From Rutpela maculata (Eukaryota > Arthropoda > Insecta > Coleoptera > Cerambycidae), in contig OW386288.2 in assembly GCA_936432065.2 (NCBI GenBank), positions 19,022,706-19,086,705 on the forward strand: DNA of 64,000 nt. Direction: 5' to 3'. Positions 21,562 to 32,460 of this stretch are shown here, piece by piece. Under the pieces are notes generated by a model, which saw only the letters and a list, made by a program, of their open reading frames with translations, was not told where the DNA came from and did not search any database. A program made the position numbers and the translations under genes. Numbering within the stretch: position 1 is the first letter of the stretch; every line of letters starts with the position of its first letter.

Positions 21562-21958
21562 AACCGCTGTAAATTTTGTGCTAATGCCAAAATTTTTTTT
21601 GGGATCTTAGCTTCTCTTGTATATACTAAATACCAATTTTATGGATTCTGCTTCATTTACCCATTTTCCCCAAATTTACCCCAATTTACCCCCCAACCCT
21701 TCGACGGAACAAGATGAAAATATAATCTAGTTCTAGATCTCGTTAAAGTACATATGTGTACCAAATTTCAAGTCAATATCTCAAACAGTTCCGGAGTAAA
21801 CGTGCGCACAAAAAAAGTTACAGACAGACCGACAGACAGAAAATTTTTTTCGCTCAAACTTAAAATCTCGACGTTTCGTGACATTCTAAGCCTATTTGAA
21901 CAATAAAAATTTTTAAAATTTTTTTTGTCGTTACTATACTTCCACTGGATGTGGAAGT
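21562..21958 (-). repeat. R725 interspersed repeat, copy D (internally deleted)
   Basis: Starts with ACCGCTG, then jumps to the CTAATGCCAAAATTTTTTT block and continues collinearly to CTTCCACTGGATGTGGAAGT. About 300 bp of the G-rich half are missing. Confidence 0.65.
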
Positions 21959-22707
21959 AAAAAATTTAAACAAGAAATAGTTACGAAAATACTGACAAAC
22001 CAATAAAAAACATTAATTTTCTTACCATGAATTGTTTGTTGCTTGTTTTAATAGCAGTTATTATTATCAGAAGCACCATTCAGTTTCACATTTGTGTTCT
22101 AAATTATATCCCAAAGATGCCCAACAGGATGAATTTTCATGGTCTGGTAATACTGCCGTTTATCCTACAATATAAACACGTTAAAAATCAAATTTTAACA
22201 TTAACATGCAACAACTTACCACTAATAAAATGCTTGGAACACTCCTGCAAAATCATTCCCATGCAGAGCCTTAGCGAGTCAACTTTTTTGGGAGGTTATT
22301 TTTTGAAATTTGCCAACTCCATGAACTTGAAAACCCAACTCTGTAAATAAATAAATAATAATTTCAACTAGGCGACAGTTTCATCTCTTATTTGGACGGC
22401 TATTCAGTATTGATGTGAAAGCACGCACTCATGAGAAAATGCCTTCTCTTTAATTCTTCAACTGTACTGTTTCTGCTTGCTAAAGAAAGAAGAAGAAGAA
22501 GAATCTGGTAATGACCAATACTGAATAATGTTGTATAGCAAAGTTTTAATCAGTCGAAAGTAGAGGAAATATTTTATTTATTAAAAGATGTGAGTTAAAT
22601 TTTATACCCATTTTCTTTGTGCTTTTTAGTAGTTCTTGGCTTTGAAATGTAACAAATGTTTGATTATAATGGAGTATCCTCTAGGTAGGGCTAGAGATAC
22701 TAGAAAG
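21959..22707. other. No gene recognised; (GAA)n microsatellite
   Basis: The open frame at 22027-22350 has no recognisable similarity and biased hydrophobic composition, so it is not called a gene. A GAAGAAGAAGAAGAA run lies at 22486-22501. Confidence 0.4.
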
Positions 22708-22714
22708 AATATCT

Positions 22715-22950
22715 CGTAAGGAAGGCTTCTTGTAATATATTGGCATGATCAGACTTAGATCATCAGTATATAGAAAGAATGGTTATTTTCTTGGTATTGC
22801 GTACTAAATGTTAAATACAGTAAAGGTATGAAAGAAGTTGACAAATCGGTTCGTGAGGAAACTTCTTGTTGGTATTCTAGCTTGGTCAGATTTAGATCAA
22901 TGGTATATGAAATGAACGAATGGTTTCTTTTAGAGTTATCTGCTAAATAC
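22715..22950 (+). repeat. Diverged tandem duplication (~100 bp units)
   Basis: 22715-22818 and 22851-22950 align throughout. Shared words are GAGGAAACTTCTTG/AAGGAAGGCTTCTTG, GGTCAGATTTAGATCA/GATCAGACTTAGATCA, GAATGGTTTCTTTT/GAATGGTTATTTTC and CTGCTAAATAC/ATGTTAAATAC. Function unknown. Confidence 0.6.
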
Positions 22951-23700
22951 CCAAAATAATACATTTTTTACCATTTCTTCTGCTTGGTCGATAACTACTT
23001 GCAAGATTGATAGAAGTGTTCGATATATATAAGTTGATATTTGGTAGTCATTTGGTAGATAGTCAGTAATTTAGAATTTCTACAGACAAAGCGCAATAAG
23101 CTCACTTGATTTATTTCAGCTAGTTGAGTCGACTAAACTACATTTGCCAAACTGTATTAAATTTAATCTGTTTAATCACTTGACTAAAGAACTCTACTGT
23201 ACTAATCTAATGTCTAAACTAGGCTTAAGAACATTGACACATTAAGAAGATTTAATGTCTTAAACAAAAGCATTATACAAATATTATACCATGCATAAAA
23301 ACTAATGTACGTTCCTGTTTTTTGTTAGTGAATCGTACAAAGAATATTTTGCAATGCATTTTTCAAGGTGCTTTCTAGTCCGCCACATAAAATAAACAGT
23401 CCAGATAAGCAAAATAAAAGTTATTATCAATGACACTGTTAAGTTTCTTGTCACGTTTCACCTTTTATCTGCAGGCCGGTGCTGTATCATGCAGGTGAGG
23501 TGACCGTACGTGGAGCAGTGTCATGTCGTTTAATTTGTTTGTCCTCCGCACCCGCATATACCGAAATATACGCCACTGAGGGGTACAAAAGGTCGAGTTT
23601 CTCTCCCTGTCTGTATAACGGAATACATTAAATTCCTCCAGTAAAAATGTCTATAGATAATGCACGAGAAAAAAAATAGTGTGGTCGAAATTTGAAATAA
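22951..23700. other. No gene recognised
   Basis: AT-rich with a short GC-richer patch near 23460-23530. No coding, RNA or repeat signature that I can support. Confidence 0.4.
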
Positions 23701-23706
23701 CAAGGA

Positions 23707-24710
23707 ATGGGACAAATTGTGAGCAGTATTATTGGAGATGGCGACACAAAATATCTGGTTTTTATTATTCACCGACTGTATGAAGGAAATTCTGCTTCAA
23801 TGAAAATAGACAACATTAACTCCGACAAATGTAAAAAAGATGAGAGGCGTCAGACAAGGCTGCGTTCTGCCACCAATTCTCTTCTCTCAACTCGTGATGC
23901 GACGTGTGCTAGGGACTGGCAGGGTGGAAGCTATAGGCGGAAACAAGATTTCTAACTTGAGATTTGCCAACGATACCATCCTAGTTTCAGCAAGCGAGGA
24001 TGAGTTTATGCCCCTCTTCGACAGGCTTCAGATGATAAGCTTTGGATATGATTTCAGTGTGGATTACAACAAAATGAAAATTATCATCGTACACCGAACA
24101 AATGATAACTACCCATACACGTTAAGGATAGATTATTGTGGGGTACTAAACAAGATGGTATGCCTTGGAGCCCTTAGGCAATAGTGGTGACAGCGGATAT
24201 GAGATTCTGTGAAGAATACTCAAGTTGATTCTTGAGCAAAATTTGGCATGACAGAAATACGAGACACACAGACATCAGACTTGTTAACGCCTTAGTTTTC
24301 TCCATTTTTCTTTACTCTTCTGAGACATGGACTATTAGGGAAGCAGATAGACGACGTACTGATGCTTTCGAGATGTGGGTATGGAGACGTTTACTACGAA
24401 ATTTCTGGAAAGCCCAGCCCCATGGATTGATTCTCCAAGAAATACGATAATGAAAGTAGCTCTCCAGCATCGTATTCTCTAAGAGACTCTCATTTTTTGG
24501 TATATCAACTGGAGAGAGGATAATATAGAACCATCGATAGTTCAAAGAAAACGAGATGGCAAGAGGCGAAGGGGACGTCCACCAGAACGTTGGGATGATA
24601 TCAGCAAGGAGCTGATGAGAAGTATCTTTGGTGAGGTTGCGTATCTAATAGACAACTGCGACAGGTGGCGTGTTCCCAAAAGAGCAGCAACTAGAAAATA
24701 TAGTGAATCC
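23707..24710 (+). pseudogene. Non-LTR reverse transcriptase remnant (RTE-like)
   Basis: Successive frames give GDGDTKYLVF..LYEGNSAS, then GVRQGCVLPPILFSQLV (RT block 4), LRFANDTILVSASE (the catalytic YADD box degraded to FAND), SVDYNKMKI, then after frameshifts NALVFSIFLYSSETWT and AFEMWVWRRLL, and a tail with RRRGRPPERWDDI. This arrangement matches the RT/thumb of the abundant RTE-like insect elements, which lack RNase H. Endonuclease and most N-terminal RT blocks are missing, and at least two frameshifts are present. It is dead, because the catalytic aspartate pair is altered. Confidence 0.75.
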
Positions 24711-25071
24711 CAAAATGTCTGGCAAGACAGTCTACAGCATCAAAAGACAGTATTTAAGATTAGCTCAGACTAGCAACTGTCTTCAAATTTTACTTCAAAA
24801 TATATATTAATGGAGCATTGGAAGAATGAAAACGACTCAGTGGCTCAGTGATTACGTACTTTCCCACGGTTTGCCAGACCAAGATATTTGCCATTTTGAT
24901 CAGCGCAAAAGATATTCTAACAAAAGCATACAAATATATAGTGGCAGTCAAGCGGTCCGCAATGTCCTTGTATCAGTTTGTACCTTCTTACTGGTTCAAG
25001 ACTGTAAACAGACTTTCTGTGAACTTGGCTCATCCAACTAGGTCATACTTACTAGATCATACTTTTATAGG
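24711..25071. other. Spacer, no gene recognised
   Basis: Overlapping short frames at 24826-25111 have no recognisable motif and run into the left TIR of the Tc1 element. Confidence 0.4.
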
Positions 25072-25073
25072 TA

Positions 25074-26538
25074 CAGTTGATTTAAAAAAAAAACTGGTAC
25101 AACTCTTGTAATCGAAAATCTTAATAGTTTAGTTGTGTGCATATGTCTGTAACTGTAAATAACTTTTTCAAAACATTTTGAAGCCTGCCATATTATTGTT
25201 TAAAAAAATAATATTTGTTACGGATAATTCTACTAATGGCTGTAATTAAAATACTAACTGAATAATGATAATTCTATTTTTAAAATAAGAATACAAAAAA
25301 TACCACTTGAGATTAAAAAAAATGTAAACAATGCAAACTGAACATAAAAATACAATAAAAAATATTAAATAAATGAACTTCAACTACGTAATACAGAATT
25401 AACTAATATTTTGTCATTGCTCCATTAGCGTCTAAAACTGCCTGAAGTCTTGCAGGCATGGACAAAATCAGATTTCTTGCAAGGTCAACTTCTTGCGACA
25501 AGTTCTCCCAAGTGTCTTCAATTATCCCTTCCAACTTTTGGGCATTATTTGGATGGTTATTTAATTTTCTTATATGTTTCACCATTAGTCCCCAAACATT
25601 TTCAATTGGATTTAAATCCGGACTTTTAGATGGCCACGGTAACAACTCTATGTTTTTATTAAGAAACCATTGCCTGACACGATGGGCCGTATGTATGGAG
25701 CAGTTGTCTTGTTGAAAAATAAAATTATTTTCCGGAAACACCTCTATTACTGACGGCAACATAATATTGTCTAATATTTCAATATATTTAATGGAATTGA
25801 GATGACCACCACTGTTCCAACACACACCTAACCCATTTAGGCTCATCCAAGCCCAGACATTGACTGAAAACCTTCCTGATATTTGTGGATCGAAAGTATA
25901 TTTTTCGTCGTATCTGGTGGAAGGAGGCCTATATACGCGAACATGTCCATCGTTACAGGATTTAAAAACCTTTTCGTCAGAAAAGACAACTTGTCCCCAG
26001 AAGTTTTCATCATTGATTATATAATTGAGTGCAAAAATAATCCTACCCTGCTTCTTTTCTTCTGAAAGTTTGTATTTTTAGCCGCTGAACAACTCTTCGC
26101 TTTGTAGTTTTATTCTTCTGCAAGCAGTAGACACAGAAGCAGGGAAATTTGTCTCTGAAATTGCATTTACTGCAGTCTGAAAAGGGTTTTCTCTTAGGTA
26201 ATCTATAAGATTTTCATCTTCTTGATTATTGCTCTTTCTGGGCCTACCGGAACCAACTTTACGGGATACCGTTTGGTTGGTTTCCCATTGTTTTTTAACA
26301 CTCATTATCGTGGTTTTGCTCACATTGTATTCAGCAGCAAGTCTTCTTATGGACCAACTGTCTTCAATTTTAGAAACAATTCGAAATTTTTGAATATCTG
26401 TTAGATGTCGAACCATTTTTAATAATGACGCCACTGATTAACGTCAAAGTGACATTTGTAAGATTATTAATATCAATCAAAGAACGAATGATTTACATAG
26501 CTAAAAGAAAGTGTACCAGTTTTTTTTGAAATCAACTG
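25074..26538 (-). mobile_element. Tc1-type DNA transposon, 1465 bp, complete termini
   Basis: Termini CAGTTGATTT..ACTGGTACA at 25074-25101 and the inverted counterpart at 26511-26538 match over about 28 bp with only A-run length and one base differing. Both are flanked by TA (25072-25073, 26539-26540), the Tc1/mariner target. The transposase gene lies inside on the minus strand. A nearly intact, relatively young copy. Confidence 0.9.
25403..26434 (-). pseudogene. Tc1 transposase (DD34E) with one premature stop
   Basis: A single frame from 26434 (MASLL; an inner ATG giving MVRHLTD at 26416 is equally plausible) to the stop at 25403 is interrupted only by TAA at 26078-26080. N-terminal helix-turn-helix region with FRIVSKIEDSWSIRRLAAEY and a GRPRKSN AT-hook-like linker. 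The catalytic core has VVFSDEK, FQQDNCSIHTA and SPDLNPIENVWG, with 34 residues between the second aspartate and the glutamate (DD34E). Total ~343 codons, normal for Tc1. The stop lies between the DNA-binding and catalytic halves, in a poorly conserved segment. Cut-and-paste transposition at TA sites is the family role. Confidence 0.9.
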
Positions 26539-26589
26539 TACCTGGGCAGAGTAATATTGAGGGTAATATGCAGATGCTCTGGACAGGAA

Positions 26590-26935
26590 GGCTTACTGAG
26601 TCCGGAACCGGCGGCTCCCGGTTATGCCAGACCAAATGCCAAGAAGCCAATTGAAAACTGAACTCTTTTCCAATTTGTTGACTTCTGGGCGTCCCACATG
26701 GGACATCGACAGGCGATGCTCCTTACAGGGCCCTTGCAAATAGAGCAAATCCTGCGCATAAGCAGGAAGCACGTCAGAGTCGTAGTATGTCATTTTGACT
26801 GGACATGGCTTTTTTAGGAAACATCTGATACTATCGGAGTAGTTGACAATCCTGATTGTAGGTTTTGTCAAGAGGTGGAGAAAACTTTCGTCAACATCCT
26901 TCTTGCCTCGGACTTATGACCTTGATGAACAAACA
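26590..26935 (+). pseudogene. Non-LTR retrotransposon C-terminal fragment (RNase H-side tail)
   Basis: Translation in shifting frames gives LTGHGFFRKHL-like and DNPDCRFCQEVEKTFVNIL, resembling the CCHC-type tail (LTGHCxLRxHL, CRFCxExxETxxHIL) found after RNase H in I/R1-type LINE ORF2. Several frameshifts and stops. Only the last ~100 codons are detectable. Confidence 0.5.
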
Positions 26936-27893
26936 CTTATTGTTATTTCTGCATAAAAGGAAATAAAGAGTGCCCCTACAAGATGAATTCTGGCTTTGGA
27001 TTAGAATCCAGCTTGAATGGAGAATTTTCCTGAATGTATAGCAAGCACAAACACACAGGGTCTGAATTCAGCAACCTCTCATCTCCCACTCAGAACAAGA
27101 AGAAGCTTACATGTTGGGTTTAGTTTCTGATGATGCCATTAAAAACGAGCACATAAATACATTGTGTAGCCTGGTCTTGCCACAGATCACTTTGATCCGT
27201 TATACGGTGTCTTATGAAATGTAACATCCGTAGGATAAATAATTTAATGTACGATATAATCAAAATGTATTGTTAGAACACAACCAATAAATACTTTTAA
27301 AGTTTTAGACGTGTTAAGCTTTAGACTAAGAGGTTTCAGATTCAAATTTTGACTAGAGTATAATTCAGTGGGATTTCTAATGTATTGCTGAGGCAGTAAT
27401 AGTGAGCTGGACCACAACTTAGTATGACAACGCGGCTAGTCGTCTACTAGTTTTAGATCTCAACCGCGGCAGATGGCAATATCGCAGAAAATGGTAGTTG
27501 TTTTGTAACTGCGTGCAAAAAAATAATTCGACGAAAGTACGTATTAGTGAAAAAACAGTATGCAATATTTGTTCTTATGTAACATTTCATCTTAAAGCAG
27601 TTATAATTTCATAGTATTCAGTCAAGTAAATATAATATTTACATTATATAGAGATATAACTAACAAAGATAGAAATTCAACTTATTTGTTCCAGGAGAAA
27701 ATAATAAACTAGTAGAGGTTACGAATTACAGAATTTACAAATACCCATTTGATTAATATTTGCACGAAATGGCTCAATTCAATTTTACATGGTTCACTGG
27801 GATTGAATAGACATTCAACATCTTTTTATTTTCATCAAATAGACATTCGCAGTTGGCAACTTTTATGTTTTTTTTAGTCTTATTAAAAACATT
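26936..27893. other. No gene recognised
   Basis: AT-rich intergenic sequence without recognisable coding, repeat or RNA features. Confidence 0.4.
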
Positions 27894-28028
27894 TTAACAC
27901 ATTAATGCCCAGATTAATATACTTCCTTGGATTTTTCTAATATTCAACAAAATGTGTTATTAGCAGTGTTGGACAATAGAAAAAATATTAAAAAAAATTA
28001 ATCTTTCTTAATTTTTGAAATTTGATAT

Positions 28029-28044
28029 GGGTCGTTAACGACCC
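28029..28044. repeat. 16-bp palindrome, piggyBac subterminal
   Basis: GGGTCGTTAACGACCC. Perfect palindrome repeated at 29153-29168 and 29494-29509. Placement near both ends suggests a transposase or host factor binding site (inference). Confidence 0.6.
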
Positions 28045-28409
28045 CTTGAGCTCTAGAAATTATTGAAATACTTTATTTATTATTTAAAAAAATCTAAAAA
28101 ACGGAATTCAAGATTATCTTTAGTAATCCCGTATTGACGAGCTAGCAACCACAAATTTGTTGCACGCGTATCGAAGAGCCAAAAGACAATTAGTATGTAC
28201 ATTTTTTTCTATTAAATCCTATCCTATCCTATATACATTTATCGATATATGGGATTGAATGGCTGCGTACTTTATAAACTGTTTATTGAGATCGTTTATA
28301 AAGGGACGAATTTTACCCAATTTGTCATTTTGTGGCAAATAATTGTTGTCTGTCACATGAAAAATGCTACGTATTTCCTCGAATCTATTACCTCTCATGG
28401 ATTTGGCCT

Positions 28410-29151
28410 CTAGAGTGTATTATGTATCTCCTCACTGTCTTCTACTCGGCAAGGGAACAAGAGGATAATACCAATAAAGACATACATCGCATGTATTGAC
28501 ATATCAAATTCAGGTTTGTTGTGGTCCCTGGTTACATAAATACATGTTGAGTCCACAAAATTTTGCACAATTCCTTGTGTTAAAAATAATTCGAAATATT
28601 CAAGCGGATGACTTGTTGCCCTCAGGGTGAGTGGCGGAAGTAAATGCAAGACCCTCTCCTGAGATGCTTCCAGATCGAAAGGAGATCTGGAAGCATCTCT
28701 CACTTGGTCTTCTCATATATACCAGTAGATGTAGGTACAGTTCTACATCTTTTAGCCAACCAAGCTAGTGGGATATTATATTCCTCATTCTCTTCAGGTT
28801 CTATTTAACCAATAGATTCAATGCAATCGTTATTCTCATGCTCTACTTCAACATCATTCTCAGTATTTTGGATTGGCGCTAGTTCATCTAGATCATCATT
28901 ATTGTCAAGTAAAATTCTGCCTCGACAGCTAGCTGTTTGCCATTCAACATATCTTGATCATTACACTCTTCGTTTCCTAAATCACAATCTGTAGCATTCC
29001 CAAAATCATCCAGAGGCGTTATTACTATTGCGTCAGGTACCATGACATGTTCATCTAACATTTCAATTTCCTCCAATAATTCAGATGTAATAAGAGGTCG
29101 TTTCCTGCAAACTAAAAAAAAAAATATCTTGAACAATGTAGTAAAGCCCAA
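28410..29151 (-). pseudogene. piggyBac transposase remnant
   Basis: Two pieces. 29151-28888 carries the acidic N-terminus with RPLITSELLEEIEMLDE and ECNDQDMLNGKQL. 28703-28410 carries LEYFELFLTQGIVQNFVDST and FDMSIHAMYVFIGIILL, the start of the DDE_Tnp_1_7 (piggyBac) domain. The rest of the domain with the catalytic aspartates and the C-terminal cysteine-rich finger is absent, since only ~360 bp remain to the terminus. The copy cannot make active transposase. Confidence 0.75.
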
Positions 29152-29529
29152 AGGGTCGTTAACGACCCAGCAATATTTTAGGTTGTGTGGCAGCTTTATT
29201 TCTCATTATTAGGGCATATAAATTGTAGGGACGATCGAGTATATGCTATTTTTGAATAGTATCTCAATGCAGTTTGAAAAACAGTAATACATTTGCACTT
29301 ACCAGTAACTAAACTGTGCCATGTCACATAAAAATAATTGTTGAAATATTTTACACCAAATCTCGCAAGTAAACAATATCAGTTTGTAAGATTATTGTTA
29401 TAATATAAAGTGAATAACTATATTAAGACGCTGGACACATACTTAATGTTAGTTTCATAATCAATAAGGACAGTAGAAATTAAAATTGTCTTTGGGTCGT
29501 TATCGACCCCTTGGGCATTAATGGGTTAA

Positions 29530-30620
29530 AGTAAAATTGATATATAACCTAATCTACGTAAAGTTCTTTAGAACCTGACAGACACACCACTATATTTTTT
29601 ATATTTATTTTATATTTATTTCTTATTTTAATATCCAATTTTTATATTATTCTATATCTTGTATACCTTCGTATATTTGTGGACTTAATAAGAAACCTTA
29701 GAAACATATTGCTTTGGAAATATAATAAATCAATGGTCAGTTATATATTACCTAATTGATTAAATCAAATAGTTAAATAAGTATAATAAAATTATAATGA
29801 AAATTTCGCATACTAGCGCAACTGACGTGTTCTCTTCCAGTTTGCCTCTTTACATGCAGTCCACGCTTAATGTACTCACTATACCCACAACAATTTAATT
29901 CTGATGGTATCGCGAAGCGCTTGTTTTCAATTAAGTTTATTTCAGTTCAAAGTTGAAACCACAAACAGGGAGTTTAATTTGTTTTTATCCTGCGAGGATG
30001 TGCCCTTTTCAGTTAGGATTGTTAACGAGGGCGAAACTGACGTTTAGGTCCTTCAATAAAACATAATTTTGTTAATAAATGTTAAGTCATACTTACCATA
30101 TCAGACCTGGATTGAAAATTATAATAATAAACATTTACCTCTACGCAATTTGAAAGAATAGCATGACACAATGATTATCCTCGTATAATAACTTAAAAGG
30201 AACCTACCGGTATTAAAGCACGAGGCAGTAAATTAGAAGAGAGCTCAAGAAGGCAAAATGTGAAATTTCGCAGAGTACCATGGAAACACGTATGGTGCAA
30301 GAGGCGAAGAACTAACGATGGTTTCGATGTAATTGAACAGATTTATTAGTTCATGAGGCAATACCAATGCTTGCGCTTTCCAATCTTTACCTTTGATCCT
30401 ATTCACTTGTGCGAGCAAAAATCTAATCTAAAAATATTTATTTACGTTACCCAAGTTTGAATTTTAATGGTACGCAACCATTTTATCACCTAATTATCGA
30501 TTAAGCTTTTTAAAAGTAAATATTTAGTTAAATGCCAATCAAAAGTATACACTAACTTTTTCGAAATTGCCAGAAACGTCTATTACTTAATGGAATTTTG
30601 ATTTGATGAAGCATAATTCA
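29530..30620. other. No gene recognised
   Basis: AT-rich sequence with only short ORFs. Nothing supportable. Confidence 0.4.
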
Positions 30621-30623
30621 ACA

Positions 30624-31077
30624 TGCAGTGGAAGTATAGCAACGGAAAAAAAAATTGAAAATTTTTATTGTTCAAATAGGCTTAGAATGTCATGAAACGG
30701 CGAGATTTTAAGTTTGAGCCAAAAAAAATATATTTTTGTCTGTATGTCGGTCTGTCTGTTTGTAACTTTTCTATGTGCACACGATTACCCAGAAATCATT
30801 TAAGATATTGACTTGAAATTTGGTACACGTATGTATTTTAACGAGATCTTATTCCGTTGAAGAGTTGGGGGGTAAATTGGAGTAAGCGGGGGTAAATCGA
30901 GCAAGTGAAAGTCCATAAAATTGGTAATTAGTATGTATAAGAGAAGCTAAGTATCAAAAATGTTTTGGAATTAGCCACCCCCATTACCACCCCCATCCAT
31001 TATTGAAGGGAATGAAAAAAATTAAATTGTGATTTAGTGAGTGTACAAGAACCAAAGGCCTCATTTTTTTTTACTTC
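30624..31077 (+). repeat. R725 interspersed repeat, copy E (3' half missing)
   Basis: Starts in the terminal hairpin arm (GCAGTGGAAGTATAGCAAC) and is collinear through the GTCTGTCTG block and the GTAAATTGGAGTAAGCG block to TTTTACTTC. The remaining half is replaced by the hairpin element at 31083. Confidence 0.7.
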
Positions 31078-31082
31078 GTGTA

Positions 31083-31572
31083 TAGTAAAAGCAATACATT
31101 CCCGGACGACGATGTAAATTGTTGGCCGAGGCCAACAAGCATTAAAGTCCGGGAATGTGCTGTGACGTGTTTCCACCCTTAGGAAACTACCCCTTGCAAA
31201 ATCCGTGGGTTCCAAAAATTATAACAAGAGATGTCCACTAACACACTTTATTAAATATTTACTGGATACTTCACAATACTATTATTAATTTAAATACACT
31301 TTATTGACTAAAATCACAATGTTTATCACTTTGTTTATCTTTGAAGTCTTAACCTCACTTTCTATACTTTCTGAACTTTCTGAACTACTCGCCGAGAATG
31401 CGGTCGGTCTTTTATACCCAAAAATGACAGATCTCGATTGTTCTGTAATGACACTACCATTCTCTAGATCATTCCAGATGTCACCAGAACTAACTTCTGG
31501 TAGGTTTCTCGAGTAGGTGCAAATACACTACATTCATTCTAAGGGTTGTAACACATTACAGTGCTTTTACTA
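31083..31572. mobile_element. Short hairpin element interrupted by a solo LTR
   Basis: TAGTAAAAGCAATACATTCCCGGAC (31083-31107) is inverted as GTCCGGGAATGTGC (31147-31160) continuing, after the LTR, with TTTTACTA to 31572. Between the arms is a second palindrome, GTTGGCCGAGGCCAAC. Without the LTR this is a ~86-bp fold-back. Confidence 0.6.
31161..31560 (-). repeat. Solo LTR of the 11572-17478 gypsy family
   Basis: Reverse-complement copy of the LTR from end to end, with visible scattered substitutions, so older than the full element. Flanked by GTGC at 31157-31160 and 31561-31564, a 4-bp TSD. Produced by LTR-LTR recombination of an earlier insertion. Confidence 0.9.
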
Positions 31573-32336
31573 CGAGACATATTACACATCTTACACATAT
31601 TATTTTTTCTGAAATCGTAATCAATGTTATTATAAATTAAAGAATTTTTATTAATGCATAAAAAAAAAGAAAAAGTCAGAGATTCAGTGCTTATTATTTA
31701 CTGTATAAAATATATATAAAAGACAGTCCGGGAAAGTAATTTTCCCGGACTGTTTTCTGATAGTTGTTTAGCAACTGACTAAAATACTAGACTAGCGTAT
31801 TTTGTTATCGGAAATTGCGCCAGAAAAACTTTTTTAATTACATTCGACATAGAAAGTAGGCTATCTTGTTCGCATTTGACAATCGCAAAGTTGACGTTTG
31901 CCGAGGAGCTATGAATAACGTCACTTTTAGGCCCGTCTCCCATGGCAACGAGCGGCAAAGTACTTTTAGGCTCGCTTGAGTGCATGTGTCCTTACACAAG
32001 TTTGGTCGGATATTTAACAACGTGTTTTTATGAAATAATAATGCACTAAAACTGTTGTTAATATAATGAAAGTTGATGTAAAAGTAATAATTGAAGTTTG
32101 TATAAGAAATATACGAATTTTTTAATAGTTAGTAAAACTAAAATAAATTGACAGAGATTGTGAAATACTGATGTCCAGCCAAAATTAAACTTAATTATTT
32201 CTTTTATTTAGATATTTTCAAGTGACTGTGGATAAAATCATGCGTGTAATTCTATCACTCTCAAATGCCAATGAGGCACTTTGCGCTCTTAGTACTCGTT
32301 CGTTCATCTTTCCATTTCAGTAACCAACATAACGTC
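31573..32336. other. No gene recognised; 13-bp palindrome
   Basis: ACAGTCCGGGAAA (31723-31735) is perfectly inverted at 31741-31753 and shares the TCCGGGAA core with the hairpin at 31083. Otherwise AT-rich with no coding signal. Confidence 0.5.
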
Positions 32337-32460
32337 TCAAAAATTTGTTTGGCATTAGCCACCTCCATTACCCACCCCATTATTAAAGGGGGTGAAAAAA
32401 AAAATTGAGATTTAGGGTGTGTACAAGAACTAAAAACCTGATTTTTTTTAATTCATCCAA
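32337..32460 (+). repeat. R725 interspersed repeat, fragment F
   Basis: Only the G/C-rich middle (TTGGCATTAGCCACCTCCATTACC ... GATTTAGGGTGTGTACAAGAAC) is present. Confidence 0.6.

Larger units (their letters stand above)
27898..29525 (-). mobile_element. piggyBac-type element, internally deleted (1628 bp)
   Basis: TTAA at 27894-27897 and 29526-29529 flank inverted termini CACATTAATGCCCAG and (inverted) CCCATTAATGCCCAA. TTAA-specific insertion is characteristic of piggyBac. Inside, the minus strand encodes fragments of a piggyBac transposase N-terminus. Three copies of the palindrome GGGTCGTTAACGACCC lie at 28029-28044, 29153-29168 and, with one change (GTTATC), 29494-29509. Confidence 0.85.

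Noticed and set aside
22027..22350. 107-codon ORF
   Set aside because: No recognisable family, unusual hydrophobic composition and no supporting context.
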